A DNA stretch of 64,000 nucleotides from Paraburkholderia largidicola (GCF_013426895.1 NZ_AP023175.1:1798001-1862000), one strand, 5' to 3'; counted from the first letter of the stretch, positions 44,998 through 53,957 are shown. The notes: generated by a model not told the origin, from the letters alone. Numbers and translations: made by a program.

Positions 44998-45687
44998 TTA
45001 GCCGTGGTTGTGCGCGGGATTGCGGCACACGCTGGCCTGCACGTTCGAGTCGTTCCACGCCGAGCCGAGGATGATGCTGCAGAAGTTCAGGCGCTTGTAT
45101 TCGGGGTCTTTCAGCGCGAGCACATCGGCCTTCACATTGCCGAACGTCGTCAGCGGCTTGTGTTTCGTGCCGTTCGCGAACGCATCGATGATGTTTTCCT
45201 TGAAGCTCTCGCCGCGCGGATGCGCTGCGACGATCAGCTTGCGGTCTTCCGTCGAGAACTCGTCGTAGGCGAGACCCAGCACGTCCATCTCGACGCCGGC
45301 CGTCACCAGCGCGACCACGGGCTTCTTGTACTGCGGAATGCCCGGCGTCGTGTGCAGCGCGATTGCATCCCACACCATGTCGATGTCGTTCTCATCGATG
45401 CCGTAGCCCTGCAGAAAACTACGCGCAACATTCGCGCCGTCGACTTCGAAGCGATCGTGCGCGCTGCTGTATTTTTCCATCAGGCCCATGTCGTGGAACA
45501 TCGCGCCGATGTACAGCAACTCCGGGTCGTACTTCAGTTGCTTGCGTTCGCCCGTCAGCGCACCGAACAGGAACACGCGGCGCGAGTGGTGATAGAGCAG
45601 ATCGGTTTCGGTGTCACGCACGAGCTGCGTTGCTTCGCGCGCCATCTTGCTGTCGGGGATCTTGATGCCTGCGATGATTTCGCTCAT
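44998..45687 (-). CDS. HD-domain hydrolase (cyanamide hydratase-like)
   Basis: 229 residues. The HD metal motif is seen as HHSRRVFLFGAL and AMFHDMGL, then LHTTPGIPQYK and a C-terminal HPRGESFKENII. The pattern recalls cyanamide hydratase and related HD phosphohydrolases; the substrate is not known. ATG 45687 has CTGGAG 8 bases upstream. Longer frame to 45801 lacks support. It ends at a strong terminator. Confidence 0.82.
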   Translation of the reverse strand: MSEIIAGIKIPDSKMAREATQLVRDTETDLLYHHSRRVFLFGALTGERKQLKYDPELLYIGAMFHDMGLMEKYSSAHDRFEVDGANVARSFLQGYGIDENDIDMVWDAIALHTTPGIPQYKKPVVALVTAGVEMDVLGLAYDEFSTEDRKLIVAAHPRGESFKENIIDAFANGTKHKPLTTFGNVKADVLALKDPEYKRLNFCSIILGSAWNDSNVQASVCRNPAHNHG

Positions 45688-45855
45688 TTCGGGTTCTCCA
45701 GAACGTGATCGGTGGTGGCCGTTCGCTGTGTCGAGTTGAGCGATCGGCGTGTGATCAAAGTGTAGGGAGAGCCCTCTCGCGCGGCAAAAGCATTGATACA
45801 CGCGATGCTGCCAACTGCGCGCGGTTTTCTGCCACGGGCGGCGGAACCTGCTTCA

Positions 45856-45873
45856 GGTGAGGATTTACGGGAG
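45856..45873 (+). repeat. Iteron-like site (most distal)
   Basis: GGTGAGGATTTACGGGAG, perfect match, between the HD gene start and the LysR stop (45905). It is the farthest of the 13 from the origin; none was found from here to the window end. Confidence 0.7.
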
Positions 45874-45904
45874 CCTGAACAGCGAGCGGTGGTTGCCGGT
45901 TCAA

Positions 45905-46837
45905 CTACGTCCGATGATTCCGCGCGCGCACGGTTCGCGTGTACGACGCGATCATCGTCGCGAGTTCCTGGGCGGCGGGCGTGAGCGGCGCGGCCGCGCG
46001 TTGCAACACGCAGACGTCCTGCGCGGCGACGCGCTCGCGCACGCCGATCGTGGTCAACACGCGTGCGAACGGGCCGCGCTTCGTCACTACGGCTGCCTCC
46101 AGCGACAGGCAATCCGTCTCGCTCACCAGATGCAGCGACTCGAACAGCCCTTCGACGGTCGAGACGATTCTCGGCGGCGCGAGACGGTGGCTCTTGAACA
46201 GATCGTTGAGGCGGTGTGCTTGCGGATCGTCGGTGAGATTGGGCGAGCGCGTCGCGATCCACGAGCAGTCCGCGAGTTCGGCAAGCGACTTCGCGTGCGC
46301 CATCGGATGACCGCGCCGACATACGACGACGGGATCGGACGGATACAGCTTCGTCACCAGGAGATCGGTCGTGTCCGTGTGCTTCGCGACGAGCGCGACG
46401 GCGAAGTCGAGCGTGCCCTCGCGTATCCACTGGATCATCATCCGCGACGTGCCCGTTCGCATATGCACGGCCACGCGCGGAAACCGCTCGCGAAACTCCG
46501 TCAGCACGGGCGCGCCCGCGTCGATCAGCGGTTCGGTCGTCATGCCGAACGTGACCTGTCCGGTGTACTCGCCGCGCAGTTGCTGCGCTTCATGTTCGGC
46601 GCGCGCGCATTCGCCGAGGATCGTCGCCGCGCGTTGCAGCATGCGCTGCCCGATCGCCGTGAGCGCGATGCCGCGATTGGTGCGCGTAAAGAGCGTGGCG
46701 CCCAGCATCGACTCGAGGTTCTGCAATTGCTGCGTGATCCCGCTTTGCGCGATGCCGAGCGCGCGCGACGCGGCGCGGATGCTGCCGTGCTCGGCCACCG
46801 CCGTGAACACGCGAAGCTGGGAAATGGTCAGAGCCAT
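45905..46837 (-). CDS. LysR-family transcriptional regulator
   Basis: 310 residues from ATG 46837: HTH at 1-60 (LTISQLRVFTAVAEHGSIRAASRALGIAQSGITQQLQNLESMLGATLF) and an effector domain after about 90. It is divergent from an amino-acid binding-protein gene and most likely regulates that transport/hydrolase pair. Longer in-frame starts at up to 46951 are possible; the domain needs only 46837. Confidence 0.85.
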   Translation of the reverse strand: MALTISQLRVFTAVAEHGSIRAASRALGIAQSGITQQLQNLESMLGATLFTRTNRGIALTAIGQRMLQRAATILGECARAEHEAQQLRGEYTGQVTFGMTTEPLIDAGAPVLTEFRERFPRVAVHMRTGTSRMMIQWIREGTLDFAVALVAKHTDTTDLLVTKLYPSDPVVVCRRGHPMAHAKSLAELADCSWIATRSPNLTDDPQAHRLNDLFKSHRLAPPRIVSTVEGLFESLHLVSETDCLSLEAAVVTKRGPFARVLTTIGVRERVAAQDVCVLQRAAAPLTPAAQELATMIASYTRTVRARNHRT

Positions 46838-46975
46838 CGTCGAAAGGGGCGCAAAAAACTGGCGATCAGCAGAAGTGATCATGATAGACAGATTTGCACT
46901 TTTTTGTATCACTGGCGCATCGTAGGATCGACTCGGAATGCATCCCGTCACCGCCGACCGATAGGCCCGTTAGCC

Positions 46976-47749
46976 ATGAAGACTTCGCTGATACTTCTCC
47001 TTGCCGCACTGGGATTCGCAAGCCAGGGCGCGTTCGCACGCGATAACGACACGATTCGTCTCGGCATCGACCCGACCTATCCGCCAATGGACGCGAAAGC
47101 ACCCGACGGCAGTCTCAAAGGATTCGACGTCGATCTCGGCAATGAAATCTGCAAGCGCATTCACGCGCGCTGCGAATGGGTCGAACTGGAGTTTTCCGGC
47201 ATGATTCCGGCGCTGCAGGCGCGCAAGATCGACGCGATCATGTCGTCGATGGCGATCACCGCGAAGCGCGAGCAGCAGATTCTCTTTTCGTCGAAGCTGT
47301 TCCAGTTCAAATCGCGGCTGGTCGCGAAGCAGGGCACGGCCCTGAACGGCAGCGCGCCCGCGACGTTGGCCGGCAAGCAGATCGGCGTGCAAACGGGCAC
47401 GCAGTTCGAGTCGTTCGCGCAATCGCATTGGGCGCCCGCTGGCGTGCACGTGGTCGCGTACAAGGGCCAGGACGAAGTGTTCAGCGACCTGATCAATGGA
47501 CGCCTCGACGGCGCACTGCTCGGCACCGTCGAAGCCGACTACGGCTTCCTGCGCACGCCGCAGGGCAAGGGCTTCGCATTCGTCGGCGAGCCGCTCGATA
47601 TGGGCGATCGCGGCGTCGGCATCGGCTTGCGCAAGGACGAAGGTGCGTTGCAGACGTCGATCAACACGGCCATCGCGTCGATGCGCAAAGACGGCACGTA
47701 TGCGCAGATCGCGCACAAGTATTTCGATTTCGATCCGTACGGTAACTGA
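46976..47749 (+). CDS. ABC transporter substrate-binding protein, basic amino-acid type
   Basis: 257 residues, periplasmic: signal peptide KTSLILLLAALGFASQGAFA, then the SBP_bac_3 fold with IRLGIDPTYPPMDAKAPDGS, EFSGMIPALQARKIDAIMSSMAIT and GVQTGTQFESF. These match the lysine/arginine/ornithine/histidine binders. No permease or ATPase follows; the next gene, 36 bases on, is an AstE-like hydrolase. The ligand may be an N-acyl amino acid, by context only. Confidence 0.87.
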   Translation: MKTSLILLLAALGFASQGAFARDNDTIRLGIDPTYPPMDAKAPDGSLKGFDVDLGNEICKRIHARCEWVELEFSGMIPALQARKIDAIMSSMAITAKREQQILFSSKLFQFKSRLVAKQGTALNGSAPATLAGKQIGVQTGTQFESFAQSHWAPAGVHVVAYKGQDEVFSDLINGRLDGALLGTVEADYGFLRTPQGKGFAFVGEPLDMGDRGVGIGLRKDEGALQTSINTAIASMRKDGTYAQIAHKYFDFDPYGN

Positions 47750-47785
47750 TCCGGTTACACGTCGAACGACACTCAGAAGAGTCAC

Positions 47786-48901
47786 ATGAACAGGCAATCG
47801 ATTCCGCTTCTCTCGCCCGCCGTCGGCACCTCACGCGAACTCGTCGCGTTTCATTTCGGCCCGCAAAACAGCGGGCAAAAGATCTATATCCAGTCGTCGC
47901 TGCACGCGGACGAAACGCCCGCGATGCTCACGACGGTGTTACTCAAGCGGCGCCTCGTGGAACTCGAAGCGCAAGGCTTGCTGAAAGCCGAAATCGTGCT
48001 CGTGCCCGTCGCGAATCCCGTCGGGCTCGGGCAGCATGTGCTCGGCCAGTTTATCGGCCGGTTCGAAACGGGCAGCGGCAAGAATTTCAACCGGCACTTC
48101 ATGCAGTTCGCGACGCTGCTGGATCGCGCGAAAGATCGCCTCGGCGCCGATGCGCGAGAGAACCGCGATCTGATTCGCGAGCTGGTGCGTGAACAACTCG
48201 ACGCACAAAAGCCACTCACCGAGTACGAGTCGCTGCAACTCGCATTGCTGAAGCTTTCTTACGACGCGGACGTCGTGATCGATCTGCATTGCTCGCTCGA
48301 AGCCGTGATGCACGTCTACACGAGCGAAGCAGGCTGGCCCGAGATCGAACCGCTCGCACGCTATCTGCGCTCGGAAGCGTCGCTGCTCGCGACGGACTCG
48401 GGCGGCCAGGCGTTCGACGAAACGCACAGCCTCTTGTGGTGGCATTTGCAGCAACAGATGCCCGCAGGCAAGCCGGTGCCGACGGGCACGGTTGCGGTGA
48501 CGATCGAATGTCGCGGACAGCGCGACGTATCGTACGAAGTCGCGCAACAGGACGCCGATGCGCTCGTCGACTATCTGACGCATCGCAAGGCGATCGAAGG
48601 CAGCGCGAAGCCGCTGCCGGAACTGCCGACGCCCGCGACGCCGCTTGCCGGCAGCGAGCAGTTCTACGCACCCGTCAGCGGCATCCTCGTGCATCGCGCG
48701 AAGATCGGCGACTGGATTCGCGTTGGCGACGCGCTGTTCGATATCGTCGATCCGTTGACGGACGAAACCACGACGATCACCAGCAACACGGAAGGCGTGC
48801 TCTACATGCGACGTGCGATCCGTTTCGTGACGGCAGGCGCGCCGCTTGGCCGCGTGACGGGAACGCGGGCGTTCCGTACCGGCGTGTTGCTCGGCGCGTG
48901 A
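47786..48901 (+). CDS. Succinylglutamate desuccinylase / aspartoacylase family protein
   Basis: 371 residues, zinc carboxypeptidase-like fold. The metal ligands are in SSLHADETPAML (HxxE) and VIDLHCSLEAVMHVY; a C-terminal biotinyl-like barrel (VSGILVHRAKIGDWIRVGDALFD) is typical of the family. It would deacylate an N-acyl amino acid. Transcribed with the binding-protein gene. It ends at the parS-like cluster. Confidence 0.87.
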   Translation: MNRQSIPLLSPAVGTSRELVAFHFGPQNSGQKIYIQSSLHADETPAMLTTVLLKRRLVELEAQGLLKAEIVLVPVANPVGLGQHVLGQFIGRFETGSGKNFNRHFMQFATLLDRAKDRLGADARENRDLIRELVREQLDAQKPLTEYESLQLALLKLSYDADVVIDLHCSLEAVMHVYTSEAGWPEIEPLARYLRSEASLLATDSGGQAFDETHSLLWWHLQQQMPAGKPVPTGTVAVTIECRGQRDVSYEVAQQDADALVDYLTHRKAIEGSAKPLPELPTPATPLAGSEQFYAPVSGILVHRAKIGDWIRVGDALFDIVDPLTDETTTITSNTEGVLYMRRAIRFVTAGAPLGRVTGTRAFRTGVLLGA

Positions 48902-48924
48902 TACGCGTGGCGCGCGGGCGGTGA

Positions 48925-49080
48925 GTTTAGGCGCATAAACTTCGCACCTTGGCGTTGGCTGGCGGTTTGCGGGGCTTCGGCGCTCCGGGCCTGCGGTTTA
49001 GGCGCATAAACTCCGCACCTCACCACGTGCGGGCGCTCGCGACGCCCGACGCTTCGAGCAGATGGTTTAGGCGCATAAAC
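48925..49080. repeat. parS: Cluster of three parS-like sites
   Basis: GTTTAGGCGCATAAAC occurs at 48925-48940, 48996-49011 and 49065-49080, direct repeats 71 and 69 bases apart, each followed within a few bases by TCCGCACC or a close variant. The 16-mer is a palindrome with one mismatched pair (G and A at positions 6 and 11). It fits the parS of the replicon more fully than the site in front of parB (full GTTTA and AAAC ends). No gene lies in 48902-49156. A second ParB loading centre 48 kb from parAB is inferred. Confidence 0.75.
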
Positions 49081-49156
49081 TCCACGCACCCTGCACCCGC
49101 ACGGCAAAGCACGATGCGACGCAATCCCCGCGTCGCATCGCGCTCACCTCACAACA

Positions 49157-49972
49157 TCAAGCCACATTGAACCGCGCAGCCGGCGCCGTGCGCGACAGAT
49201 TCGGCCCGAGCGCGGCGCGCGCCGACTCGAACGCTTGCCAATCCGCGTAGTCAGGCAGCGACGGAATCGTCGCGAGTTCGCCCTGATCGAAGCCGACCAG
49301 CGACGCATCCACCATCTCTTCCGCCGACATCACAATGCCGCGCTCTTCGACGGCCTCGATCGGCACGCCCGCCACGCTCCAGAACTCGGTGCGCGTCGCG
49401 CCCGGCATAACGGCCTGCACCTTGACACCCTTGCTCGCCAGTTCGTGATGCAGCGATTGCGTGAACGCCAGCACGAATGCCTTCGTGCCGCCGTAGACGC
49501 CATTCAGGATTTCAGGCGCCACGGCCACGATCGACGCAATGTTGATGATGTTGCCGCCGCCACGCGCGACGAAGCCAGGCGCGATGGCGTACGTGAGCCG
49601 CGTCAGCGCGACGACGTTCAGCTTGATCATCGCTTCCATCTTGTCGACGTCGGAATCCACCAGCGGCGCTGCGGCGCCCACGCCCGCGTTGTTGACCAGC
49701 ATCGTGATGCTCGCGTCGGTGCGCAGCACGTTTTCGACGCGGCGGATATCGGCGTCGTCGTTCAGATCGGCGGCGACGATTTCTACCGAACGACCCGTTT
49801 CGTTCGAGATGCGCGTCGCCAGTTGTTCGAGGCGCGCGCGGTTGCGGGCGACGAGGATCAGGTCGTAGCCACGGCGCGCGAGGCGGTCCGCGTAGATCGC
49901 GCCGATGCCCGACGAGGCGCCCGTCACGACGGCCGTGCCGAGATTCGCTGCGGTATTGGAAGAATTCGACAT
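49157..49972 (-). CDS. Short-chain dehydrogenase/reductase
   Basis: 271 residues, classical SDR: TGASSGIGAIYADRLA cofactor motif, NNAGVG, and the catalytic YGGTK (NGVYGGTKAFVLAF) with the Ser in IINIASIVAV. Substrate unknown. It is divergent from a GlxA-type regulator gene (50102) which probably controls it. Confidence 0.9.
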   Translation of the reverse strand: MSNSSNTAANLGTAVVTGASSGIGAIYADRLARRGYDLILVARNRARLEQLATRISNETGRSVEIVAADLNDDADIRRVENVLRTDASITMLVNNAGVGAAAPLVDSDVDKMEAMIKLNVVALTRLTYAIAPGFVARGGGNIINIASIVAVAPEILNGVYGGTKAFVLAFTQSLHHELASKGVKVQAVMPGATRTEFWSVAGVPIEAVEERGIVMSAEEMVDASLVGFDQGELATIPSLPDYADWQAFESARAALGPNLSRTAPAARFNVA

Positions 49973-50101
49973 ATCAATGCTCCTGAGGTCAGAGGGCGCA
50001 GGCGACGCGGCGTCGTCTGCATGACCGTCAGATTAGGTGCATACTCACATGGCCTCAATGTCGTAGATCCCTCGTTTTCGGACATCGCTGGAGTCAAGCC
50101 C

Positions 50102-51040
50102 ATGTTACGCATCGGAATCGTCCTGTTTCCCGGTTTTCAGGTGATGAATCTCGGCATGACGAGTGTGCTGGAGTTCGCGAACCGCGAGATGAGCGAGCCG
50201 TTGTACGAATACGTGCTGCTGTCGGAGCACGGCGGCCTGGTGCCGTGCTCGTCCGGCTTCGAGGTCTCGACCCAGCCGTTTGACGACAGTCGCTTCGACA
50301 CGATCCTCGTCGTCGGCGACAACGATTTGCAGCCGTCGCCGCCGTCGCTGATCGAATTTCTGAAGCGCGCGGCGCCCGCCGCCCGGCGCGTGGCCGCCGC
50401 CTGCACGGGCGCGTTTCACCTGGCTGACGCAGGCTTGCTCGACGACAGGCGTGCGACCACGCACTGGTACTACGCGGAAGACATGCGCAAACGTTATCCA
50501 GCCGTGAAAGTGGAAGAGGATCGCATTTTCATCATCGATAACGACGTATGGACGTCGGCCGGTATGACGGCGTGCATCGACCTTGCGCTGGCGTTCGTCG
50601 AGAAGGACGCTGGCGTCGAACTCGCGCGCCACGTTGCGCGCAAGCTCGTCGTGTATCACCGGCGCGCAGGCGGTCAATCGCAGTTCTCTGCGTTGCTGGA
50701 ACTCGAGCCGAAATCCGATCGCATCCAGACGGCGCTGTCGTACGCGAGGCGCAATCTGAACACGTCGCTTTCCGTCGAACAGCTCGCGGATGCCGCGCAT
50801 TTGAGCACCCGGCAGTTCACGCGTGCGTTCCGCGAAGAAACAGGGCAGACGCCCGCGAAAGCGGTCGAACGGCTGCGCGTCGAAGCGGCGCGTCTGATGC
50901 TCGAAACAGGACGGCACGGCGTCGACGTGGTGGCGCGCGATGTGGGCTTCGGCGATAGCGAACGCATGCGCCGGGCGTTCTTGCGCGCGTTCGGCCAGCC
51001 GCCGCAGGCGATCCAGCGCATGACGCGTGGTATCGAATGA
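50102..51040 (+). CDS. GlxA-type transcriptional regulator (DJ-1/PfpI + AraC)
   Basis: 312 residues: a DJ-1/PfpI-like amidotransferase fold at about 1-190 (IGIVLFPGFQVMNLGM; RVAAACTGAFHLADAGLL, where Cys sits at the usual nucleophile elbow) and an AraC HTH pair at about 210-310 (LNTSLSVEQLADAAHLSTRQFTRAFREETGQTP). Divergent from the SDR gene. Confidence 0.87.
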   Translation: MLRIGIVLFPGFQVMNLGMTSVLEFANREMSEPLYEYVLLSEHGGLVPCSSGFEVSTQPFDDSRFDTILVVGDNDLQPSPPSLIEFLKRAAPAARRVAAACTGAFHLADAGLLDDRRATTHWYYAEDMRKRYPAVKVEEDRIFIIDNDVWTSAGMTACIDLALAFVEKDAGVELARHVARKLVVYHRRAGGQSQFSALLELEPKSDRIQTALSYARRNLNTSLSVEQLADAAHLSTRQFTRAFREETGQTPAKAVERLRVEAARLMLETGRHGVDVVARDVGFGDSERMRRAFLRAFGQPPQAIQRMTRGIE

Positions 51041-51305
51041 AGGCGTTAAAGCCGACGGATTTAAACCATTGGTAAGGCCGTGTAATTTACCGATCTTTGC
51101 TGAGGAGCCCGTCATTTAAAGCGATTCAGGCAGTGCGCAAAGAACGTTTTAAATATTCATTAAAGATTTTCTGTGAGTGGTCCGTAATAAGACGGGTCTG
51201 GGACGCCGCCGCGACGCAAGGTCATTGCGTGTGACGGGCAATTTTTCCCGATACACGCGGCGTCATGGTCAGGCGCCCTCCAGAACCCCGAAGGAAATCT
51301 CACAG

Positions 51306-51956
51306 ATGAAAAGGCTGTTGGTCACGCTCGCGGCGGGCTTCGCGCTGTCCGCGCCCGTCGCGCACGCTCACGAAATTTATGGTCAGGTCGGCACGGAAGG
51401 CCTCGGTATTGGCTTCTCCGAACCGCTCGGCACGCGCGACAACATCCGCGCCGAATTCAACGGCATTGCGTTCTCGCACAACTTCAGCGCCGGTGGCTTG
51501 AACTACGACGGCAAGGCCAAGATCTATCACGGCGGCCTCTACCTGGACTTCTTCCCGGCGCCCGCCACGGTGCCGTTCCGCATCACGGCGGGTGTGTTGA
51601 TCGGCGGCGATAACGTGTCGGGCGACGCGAACAGCCCGAGCGGCACCGTCCGCATCAACGGCACCAACTACTCGACGAACGGCGAGACCGTGCACGCGGA
51701 GGCGAAATACCCGACGGTGCGGCCGTACATCGGCATTGGCTTCGGTCATACCCCTGTCGCGCAGAAAGGCTTCTCGGCGTTCTTCGATGCAGGCGTCACC
51801 TACGGCCGCCCGCACGTGACGCTCGACGTTCCCGCGGACATCGTCGCCGAAGCGGGTCAGGCGAACGTCGATCAGGAACGCCAGGACCTGCAGGACAAGG
51901 CCGACAAGTGGCGCTGGTATCCCATCGTGAAGGTTGGCGTGACGTATCGCTTCTGA
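51306..51956 (+). CDS. Outer-membrane beta-barrel protein
   Basis: 216 residues: signal peptide (KRLLVTLAAGFALSAPVAHA), then amphipathic strands (YGQVGTEGLGIGFSEPL; AKIYHGGLYLDFFP; PTVRPYIGIGFGHTPV) ending VKVGVTYRF with a terminal Phe. This is the pattern of small outer-membrane barrels. AAGGA lies 10 bases before ATG 51306. Function unassigned. A strong terminator follows the stop. Confidence 0.78.
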   Translation: MKRLLVTLAAGFALSAPVAHAHEIYGQVGTEGLGIGFSEPLGTRDNIRAEFNGIAFSHNFSAGGLNYDGKAKIYHGGLYLDFFPAPATVPFRITAGVLIGGDNVSGDANSPSGTVRINGTNYSTNGETVHAEAKYPTVRPYIGIGFGHTPVAQKGFSAFFDAGVTYGRPHVTLDVPADIVAEAGQANVDQERQDLQDKADKWRWYPIVKVGVTYRF

Positions 51957-51980
51957 TCGCTACATAGCACGTAAAAAAAC

Positions 51981-52017
51981 AAACGGCTCGCCATCGGTCT
52001 CGGCGAGCCGTTTTTCT
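51981..52017 (+). terminator. Rho-independent terminator
   Basis: AAACGGCTCGCC-loop-GGCGAGCCGTTT followed by TTTCTTTC, 24 bases past the barrel-protein stop. The flanking A-run makes it usable in both directions (the leftward SYLF gene ends at 52076). Confidence 0.9.
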
Positions 52018-52075
52018 TTCCGCTCGGCGGTGATGCGCGACAGTGGCGAGCGCGCCACGTCGCACGGCATCAGGC

Positions 52076-52663
52076 TCAGATGTTCAGCTTCGAAACCTTG
52101 GTGCCGGCCAGCGATACGTCGGCCATCAGTCCGGAGTTCGTCATGACGATTGCTTCGACGGGTTCGGTTGCCGTCGTTGTATCGAGTGCGCCGTTCGCGC
52201 CCACCTTCAGAAGCGCCACCGACGCATCGGCGCCCGCCGACCAGCCCTTGGCGTTGCGGAACTTGTCGAGCGCGTCTTGCGTCATGAAGAGGAAGATGAT
52301 CGCCTTCGACTGTGCGCCCGCCTGCAGGCCGAACGAGCCGGAGATCGTGCTGTAGTAGCCCGCCGTGCTGCCGCCGACGCGCAGCGCGCCTTCGCCATAC
52401 TGCCCGCCCACCACGAAGCCCACCTGCAGCACGGATGGGAACACAAGGACGCCTCGAGCCTTGCCGACCAGTTCACGCGAGCCCTGTACGGTCGTGTAGA
52501 GCTTCGAAAGCGCGCCGTCGACGTTGGAGTCGATCGACTGCCGCTTGGACATGTCGGTCGCGGCCGATTCGCCGCTGCTCGTCGTCGTGCTGCAGCCCGA
52601 CAACAGCAGACTGCCGTATGCGAGTGCAGCAGCACTTGCTGTCACGAAGTGTCTTCTTTGCAT
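52076..52663 (-). CDS. SYLF-domain (YSC84-like) lipoprotein
   Basis: 195 residues: lipoprotein signal with lipobox LSGC (residues about 20-23), then the SYLF lipid-binding domain (SRELVGKARGVLVFPSVLQVGFVVGGQYGEG; YYSTISGSFGLQAGAQSKAIIFLFMTQDALDKF). These domains bind phospholipids. Outer-membrane or periplasmic anchoring is inferred from the lipobox. Single gene. Confidence 0.9.
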   Translation of the reverse strand: MQRRHFVTASAAALAYGSLLLSGCSTTTSSGESAATDMSKRQSIDSNVDGALSKLYTTVQGSRELVGKARGVLVFPSVLQVGFVVGGQYGEGALRVGGSTAGYYSTISGSFGLQAGAQSKAIIFLFMTQDALDKFRNAKGWSAGADASVALLKVGANGALDTTTATEPVEAIVMTNSGLMADVSLAGTKVSKLNI

Positions 52664-52918
52664 TGTCGTTCTCCGTCAATGAAGCATTGGAAGGGAAATG
52701 CACGTTTGCACGCGTGATCTCGCGCAAGCGCAACAGCTACGCTCCCTCTACCAATATCAGAAACGTGTTGCGGTTGTGAAGTACGGCGCTGAAATTGCCT
52801 TGCCTGAGCGCAAGACTGGATGCATTTGACGACGCGAATGTGTCGCTGGGAGAAACAGTGCGTATGACCGTTACATTGCGCGTTCAACTCGTTCAGTGAA
52901 CTCGCGCTGAAGCGAAGC
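52664..52918. other. Intergenic stretch upstream of the SYLF gene
   Basis: Between the SYLF start and the motB terminator. No gene is seen; small frames on both strands overlap and lack Shine-Dalgarno sites. It must hold the SYLF promoter. Confidence 0.4.
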
Positions 52919-52953
52919 AAAAAAAGCCGCGCGCTCCTTTCGAAGCGCGCGGC
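52919..52953 (-). terminator. Terminator of motAB
   Basis: GCCGCGCGCT (52926-52935) and AGCGCGCGGC (52944-52953) with a 7-A run on the left, so a hairpin followed by U-tract in the leftward transcript, about 20 bases past the motB stop. Confidence 0.85.
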
Positions 52954-52973
52954 CGAACACACTGCAACGCAAA

Positions 52974-53957
52974 TCAATACGCGCTGCGCGTGCTTACCTT
53001 CAGTTTCGACACCACGCCGGGGATCGCCTCGCTCGCAGGCAGTGCTTCATCGATCGACGTGCGTCCGCCGTCGCGGAAGAACGCCTGCTCGGCGGCCTTG
53101 TTCAGCACGAGCACGCTGATGCGTCGGTTGGTCGGCTCGTCGGCGACGTTCGCATTGAGCGGCAGCACGTCGGCGAGACCGCGCACCTGCAGCAATTTGT
53201 CTTCGCGCATGCCGCCCGCGACCAGCGCGCGCCGCGCCGCGTTCGCGCGTTCCGACGACAGCTCCCAGTTCGAATAACCTGCCGGGCCGTTCGCGTAGGT
53301 GACGGCGTCCGTGTGGCCCGCAATCGAAATGCGGTTATCGACGTCGTTCAGCGACGCGCCGATCTGCGTGAGAATCTCCACCGCGTAGCTCTGCAGTTTG
53401 GCGCTGCCCGTCGCGAACATCGGGCGCTTCAGCGAATCGACGATCTCGATGCGCAAGCCCTCGTTCGTGATCGAGATGCGGATCTGATCCTTGAACGCCT
53501 TCAGCGCGGGCGTCTGCTCGATCAATGCCGACAGCTTCGCCTTCAGCTGTTCGAGACGCGCGGTGTCGTTGGGCGCCATCGTCGCCTGCGTGAGCGTCGG
53601 TTTGGCGGGCTCCTGCTGCGCCTTCTTGCCGTCGCCGGGGCGCGTGTCGGACATGTCGCGGCCGCCGCCCTGGATCACGTTCGGACGCGCAGCCGCCGTC
53701 CCTTCGTTGCCGCCGAGCAGGCTGGACAGCGGCGTGTTGAAGTAATCCTCGATACCCTGCTTGTCGTACTTCGACGTCGAGCCGAGCAGCCACATCAGCA
53801 GGAAGAACGCCATCATCGCGGTCACGAAGTCCGCGTAGGCGATTTTCCATGCGCCGCCGTGGTGCCCGCCGTGATCGTCGCCCTTCTTCGAGCGGCGCAC
53901 GATGACGGGCGCGGCTGTCTTCTCGCTCTCTTCGCCGCGAGGTCGTCTTTCGGCCAT
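52974..53957 (-). CDS. motB: Flagellar motor stator protein MotB
   Basis: 327 residues: basic cytoplasmic start, one membrane helix with the proton-carrying Asp (AYADFVTAMMAFFLLMWLLGS), a plug and linker, and the OmpA-like peptidoglycan-binding domain (FATGSAKLQSYAVEILTQIG; ISIAGHTDAV; SSERANAARRALVAGG; EPTNRRISVLVL). It anchors the stator. ATG 53957 has AAAGGGAG upstream. 23 bases after motA. The longer frame to 54134 overlaps motA and is rejected. Confidence 0.94.
   Translation of the reverse strand: MAERRPRGEESEKTAAPVIVRRSKKGDDHGGHHGGAWKIAYADFVTAMMAFFLLMWLLGSTSKYDKQGIEDYFNTPLSSLLGGNEGTAAARPNVIQGGGRDMSDTRPGDGKKAQQEPAKPTLTQATMAPNDTARLEQLKAKLSALIEQTPALKAFKDQIRISITNEGLRIEIVDSLKRPMFATGSAKLQSYAVEILTQIGASLNDVDNRISIAGHTDAVTYANGPAGYSNWELSSERANAARRALVAGGMREDKLLQVRGLADVLPLNANVADEPTNRRISVLVLNKAAEQAFFRDGGRTSIDEALPASEAIPGVVSKLKVSTRSAY

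Noticed and set aside
5877..45873. Dispersed GGTGAG...CGGG motifs as transcription terminators
   Set aside because: They lie near stop codons but, except 5862-5891, do not fold into hairpins and lack T-runs; real terminators (31889, 44887, 51981, 52919) look different and coexist with a site at 31834.
46874..46913. AGTGAT...ATCACT inverted arms in the LysR/binding-protein divergent gap
   Set aside because: Six-base arms 28 bases apart are weak evidence in a gap where an operator is expected anyway; not listed as a feature.
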